Shown here: one piece after another, positions 61,097-64,000 of the stretch
Layout: every line of letters starts with the position of its first letter
How positions within the stretch are numbered: the stretch's first letter is position 1
From: Paramecium octaurelia
Taxonomy: Eukaryota > Ciliophora > Oligohymenophorea > Peniculida > Parameciidae
NCBI GenBank assembly: GCA_905182995.1
Contig: CAJJDP010000055.1
Location: forward strand, 62,001-126,000
Length of the DNA: 64,000 bases
Direction of reading: 5' to 3'
Translations under genes and position numbers: made by a program
The notes under the pieces: model-generated
What the model saw: the letters and a program-made list of their open reading frames with translations, nothing else
Told to the model about the DNA's origin: nothing
The model's database searches: none

Positions 61097-62868
61097 TCAA
61101 AACTCTAGCTTTCTGATATACTCAAAATTCTCTTTTAAAAATTACTATTAAAATTTATCAGACCATTTCAGTTCTTTAGCCATAATTTAAAACACCTTTT
61201 CATAAACTGTAAAGATAGCATTCTAATCTAAAAACCCTAATCTTGTTCTCCTAAATAAAATATCTTCTGGTTTTCTAGCTTATTCATATCTAATCTGATA
61301 CAAGATCTCTCCAACAGTGTGTGGGAATTGTGGATGTAGACTTTCCTTATTTTCTGGTTTTTCATAAACTAGTTTTAATACATCATATGCTCTATCTCCA
61401 TATGTAGTTAAGAAATATGCCGCATAAGATTAAGGTAAATCAAACATTTTCATCATAATTTATATTTCTTTTCTATGATCAAATTATGTCCAATCCCCAA
61501 CTAACTTTGGTAAATTCTCTATCCTTTTTTAGTTGCTTCCAATTAACTATTAAATCTTGTCTACTGTTTGTTCACCCATCAACCTGAAGATGGTCCATTT
61601 ACCACCCATAACTGATATTAAGCCACTCTTCGATACCTCTATTTCGTGGGTTCTTGAGACCTCCTTTGTACTGAGAGCATTGCTTGAATATACTAAGGGT
61701 CTCACTCCACACCATTTAGATTTTACATCTCGAGCTGCTTCACTTGCATCAACAGTAAATTCATCGCAAAATGATTTCAATAACCACATGTATTCCTCAT
61801 GACTTACAGTAGGATCATGAGTAGGGCTCTCTAACTTTCTTTCTGTGGTACCCATGATCATGTTTCCTTACCAAGGTACCATGTATAGAACTCTGCCATC
61901 ACTAGTTTTTGGTATCAAATATCCCCAATGACGAGATCCGTATTTTTGGGGCATAGTCAAATGACTACCTGCCACTGAGACTATTCTCTTGCTAGCAGTT
62001 GGATCATCCATCAAACGTAAATTGTCAGCCCATCCACCAGTTGCATTTACAACGCATTTACCTTTGATTTGAAATTGTTTCTGCCCAATCTTATCGAATG
62101 CTTAAACTCCTGTGATTTTATTTTATTCATTTTTTAATAATCCCTTAACCTCAACATAATTGGCCATGTTCTATCCTATTGAAATAATTCATTAATGTAC
62201 CTTTCAGACTAGATGTAACAAGTAATTCTTAAACCATCCTGGCATCATTGAATTACCCATCATAGTATATTACACCATAATTACATTTAGCAAATTTAAA
62301 ATGCGATTAAATTTCTTCTTTGCCAACTATTCTTGGAGGTTTAAACGTATGTCCTCCAGTTTAGTAGTACAAGTAAACACAATGATAAATCAAGGACCCG
62401 AAATAATAATAGCCCAAATCAAATAAATTGTTGCATGGTATTAAAGTTGGGAAATCCTATGTCAAATAAGAACACATTGATAAAAAATTAGATCTCTCTC
62501 TTAATGATTCTGCCACTAAACCCCACTTTTCTATTCTGTTTTTTTCAGACAATTGAAATACTTGTTGCATATACCTTACACCTCCATGTACTAATTTTGT
62601 CGATTTGCTTGATGCACCACTGGCATAATCTTGCGACTCCAAAACTATTGATTTCAATCCCCTGTTAGCACAAGCAAGAGATACACCCGCCCCAGTAGCT
62701 CCTCCTCCGACTATAATGACGTCGTATTCATTTTATAGTGCGTCAGCTAAATGCTCCTCTCTGCTCTTCAATTTATAATAGATTTGTTGAGAATCTCCAG
62801 CACTCTACAACTATATTTTCCTTTGAGTCAATAATGAAGCTACTGTAACAAAGGCCACTTTATTCATA
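61097..62868 (-). CDS. GPD2: FAD-dependent glycerol-3-phosphate dehydrogenase, 570 aa
   Basis: Mitochondrial-type enzyme oxidising glycerol-3-phosphate to dihydroxyacetone phosphate and passing electrons to quinone. ATG 62868. Introns of 34 nt (62811-62844) and 25 nt (62176-62200) give 571 codons. The 34-nt intron is required to keep frame. The FAD fold is DVIIVGGGATGAGVSLACAN; the family block SSKSTKLVHGGVRYMQQ and the later VNATGGWADNL and RHWGYLIPKTSDGRVLYMVPW follow, then ISVMGGKWTIFRLMG. The C-terminal domain (AYDVLKLVYEKPENKE, then EILYQIRYEQARKPEDILFR) is complete, without the EF-hands of animal GPD2. The N-terminus (MNKVAFVTLQSAGDSQQIYY) could be a short targeting sequence. Confidence 0.95.
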
Positions 62869-63093
62869 AATATTATTTTAATAATAGATTTTTTAAATTC
62901 AAAAATAACTAAAAATAATCCAATTAATTCTAATCTCATAAATTTATGAATTCATTATTACTTCAATTCTACTTACAATTACAACTTTTAATTATCATTC
63001 CTAAGTAGAAACATAATTTTATATGATGAAAAATAGTTAAAATCGCTTTAGTTAAATTGATTTAGATCAAGAACTATTCTATATAAATTGATA

Positions 63094-64000
63094 TCATTTA
63101 TTATTATATGTTTAATAATTCATTTCGATGTTTAAATACTTTGAATTTTGTTAACTGTTAACTTAGATATCCTTTTTTTTACAGAGTAATCGAAGAATAA
63201 GGATGATGATAGAAAGCAATATAAACAATGCAATTATATAGTATATGATATGAATCCCTTCCTCTTAAATTGGCCTATCCTCTAGATTTAGTTCAGTAGT
63301 AGGAAAAGGATAAGTGAGTTCATTTAATTCAATTCCATAATCAATTTCTACTTTACCAAATATATTTAAGTAAATTTTAGATGAATTTGCAATAAGTTTC
63401 ACCTTAGTTGTCTGTTCTTAAGGTGATTATTGTACAATTTTAAGTTATCTTTAATCGTTTGTTGTAACATTTTGGTATGAATCATAAATACAAACAATTT
63501 CATCTTGTTAGAATGTCTAAACAACAAAATAGATTGTAATTTAAGGGTTGGTTTAAAATTCATAATCTTAAATTAAGTTTGGAATCTCAATAGTTACTTC
63601 ATTTTAATTATTATTCCAATTTAAAAAAGTACTCTGAAACCTAAAAGCAGTATAGGGTATAGGGTCAAATCTATGAAATATCTAGTGTCTAATATAATAA
63701 TTAGATATTCGATTCTGATTTTCATCTTTGACTTAACTCGAAATCAATTTAACTAAGAAATAATAGATTCCTTATTCTAGTTTGAGGTTAGCATTGAAAT
63801 ATTATTATGGTTTATTCATTATTTGTATTTCAAATATCTGTTTATTCAAATTAGAAGAATGTTATGTTCCTTGAATTAACACAGTCCCTCTGCAGGTAAA
63901 TACTTCAATGAGCAAAGTAGAATTTTCTTAGATGAATATTTGGTAAAAATTGGGCTGTCCTACTTTTGTTATTTAATATTGTGGAATGCCATCCATCAAT
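63094..64000 (-). CDS. Type I membrane protein, N-terminus off the window
   Basis: Continuous minus frame from the right edge to TGA 63094 with no intron. About 250 residues of beta-rich, Gln/Asn/Tyr-rich extracellular or lumenal sequence (FTCRGTVLIQGTQHSS, QTFQQDEIVCIYDSYQNVT with an N-glycosylation sequon) are followed by one strong membrane helix (IIYYIIALFILLSIIILILRLL), the stop-transfer basic residues CKKK and a short polar tail. The likely role is surface or secretory-pathway; many such paralogues exist in Paramecium, but I do not recognise this one. The signal peptide would lie beyond 64000. Confidence 0.7.

Noticed and set aside
63990-64000. Gene start at the right edge
   Set aside because: The open frame reaches the edge and no signal peptide is visible, so the gene is treated as partial.

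Overview
The window is macronuclear DNA of a Paramecium-type ciliate. Three things in the sequence show this. TAA and TAG occur in frame throughout clear homologues (DNA polymerase alpha, BiP, MAP kinase, adenylosuccinate lyase), where they encode glutamine, and only TGA ends genes. Reading frames are interrupted by tiny GT...AG introns, nearly all 20-34 nt, and removing them restores exact codon counts. The DNA is very AT-rich with mostly short spacers. Models were built by hand with TGA as the only stop and checked by summing exon lengths to a multiple of three.

Layout. 1-5.2 kb: a membrane-anchored SDR dehydrogenase running off the left edge, three small unknown genes, a small basic coiled-coil protein, an APMAP/strictosidine-synthase-like NHL protein and a small two-helix membrane protein, all on the minus strand. 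6.2-11.05 kb: an ER Hsp70 (BiP) locus present as three nearly identical partial copies joined by two single-N gaps. 11.2-13.7 kb: an R2R3-Myb gene and two small ORFs. 14-18 kb: DNA polymerase alpha, then a minus-strand unknown gene and histone H2B. 20-26.7 kb: a small membrane protein, a 1028-residue unknown protein and a B-box-like/WD40 protein. 26.9-32.6 kb: an 1874-residue fusion of a GH13-like amylase domain, a GT5 glycogen/starch synthase and a CBM48/AMPK-type glycogen-binding domain. 33.6-39.8 kb: three tandem paralogues of a multi-pass membrane protein with a PAS-like segment and a degenerate histidine-kinase core. The middle one is a chimera of its neighbours created by a 2179-bp tandem repeat, and the third has an in-frame TGA. 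41-47.5 kb: a cyclin, a small ORF overlapping a degenerate DEAD-box helicase by ATGA, adenylosuccinate lyase, a cytochrome-b5-reductase-like enzyme and a coiled-coil gene. 48.6-57.5 kb: a coiled-coil/Cys-rich protein, a FYVE-TBC-coiled-coil protein, a RING protein, a TDY-type MAP kinase and a coiled-coil protein. 57.8-64 kb: a U2SURP/SR140-like splicing factor with seven introns, a damaged RRP45-like exosome gene, FAD glycerol-3-phosphate dehydrogenase and a type I membrane protein cut by the right edge.

There are no operons. Neighbours are mostly unrelated housekeeping, cytoskeletal/ciliary-type and signalling genes. Packing is extreme in places: convergent stops 16 bp apart at 18.05 kb, a stop about 30 bp upstream of the next start at 56.46 kb, and ATGA overlaps. 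The 33.6-40.5 kb block and the BiP block are the two places where the DNA itself is structurally unusual. I saw no tRNA, rRNA, CRISPR array, transposon or telomere repeat.
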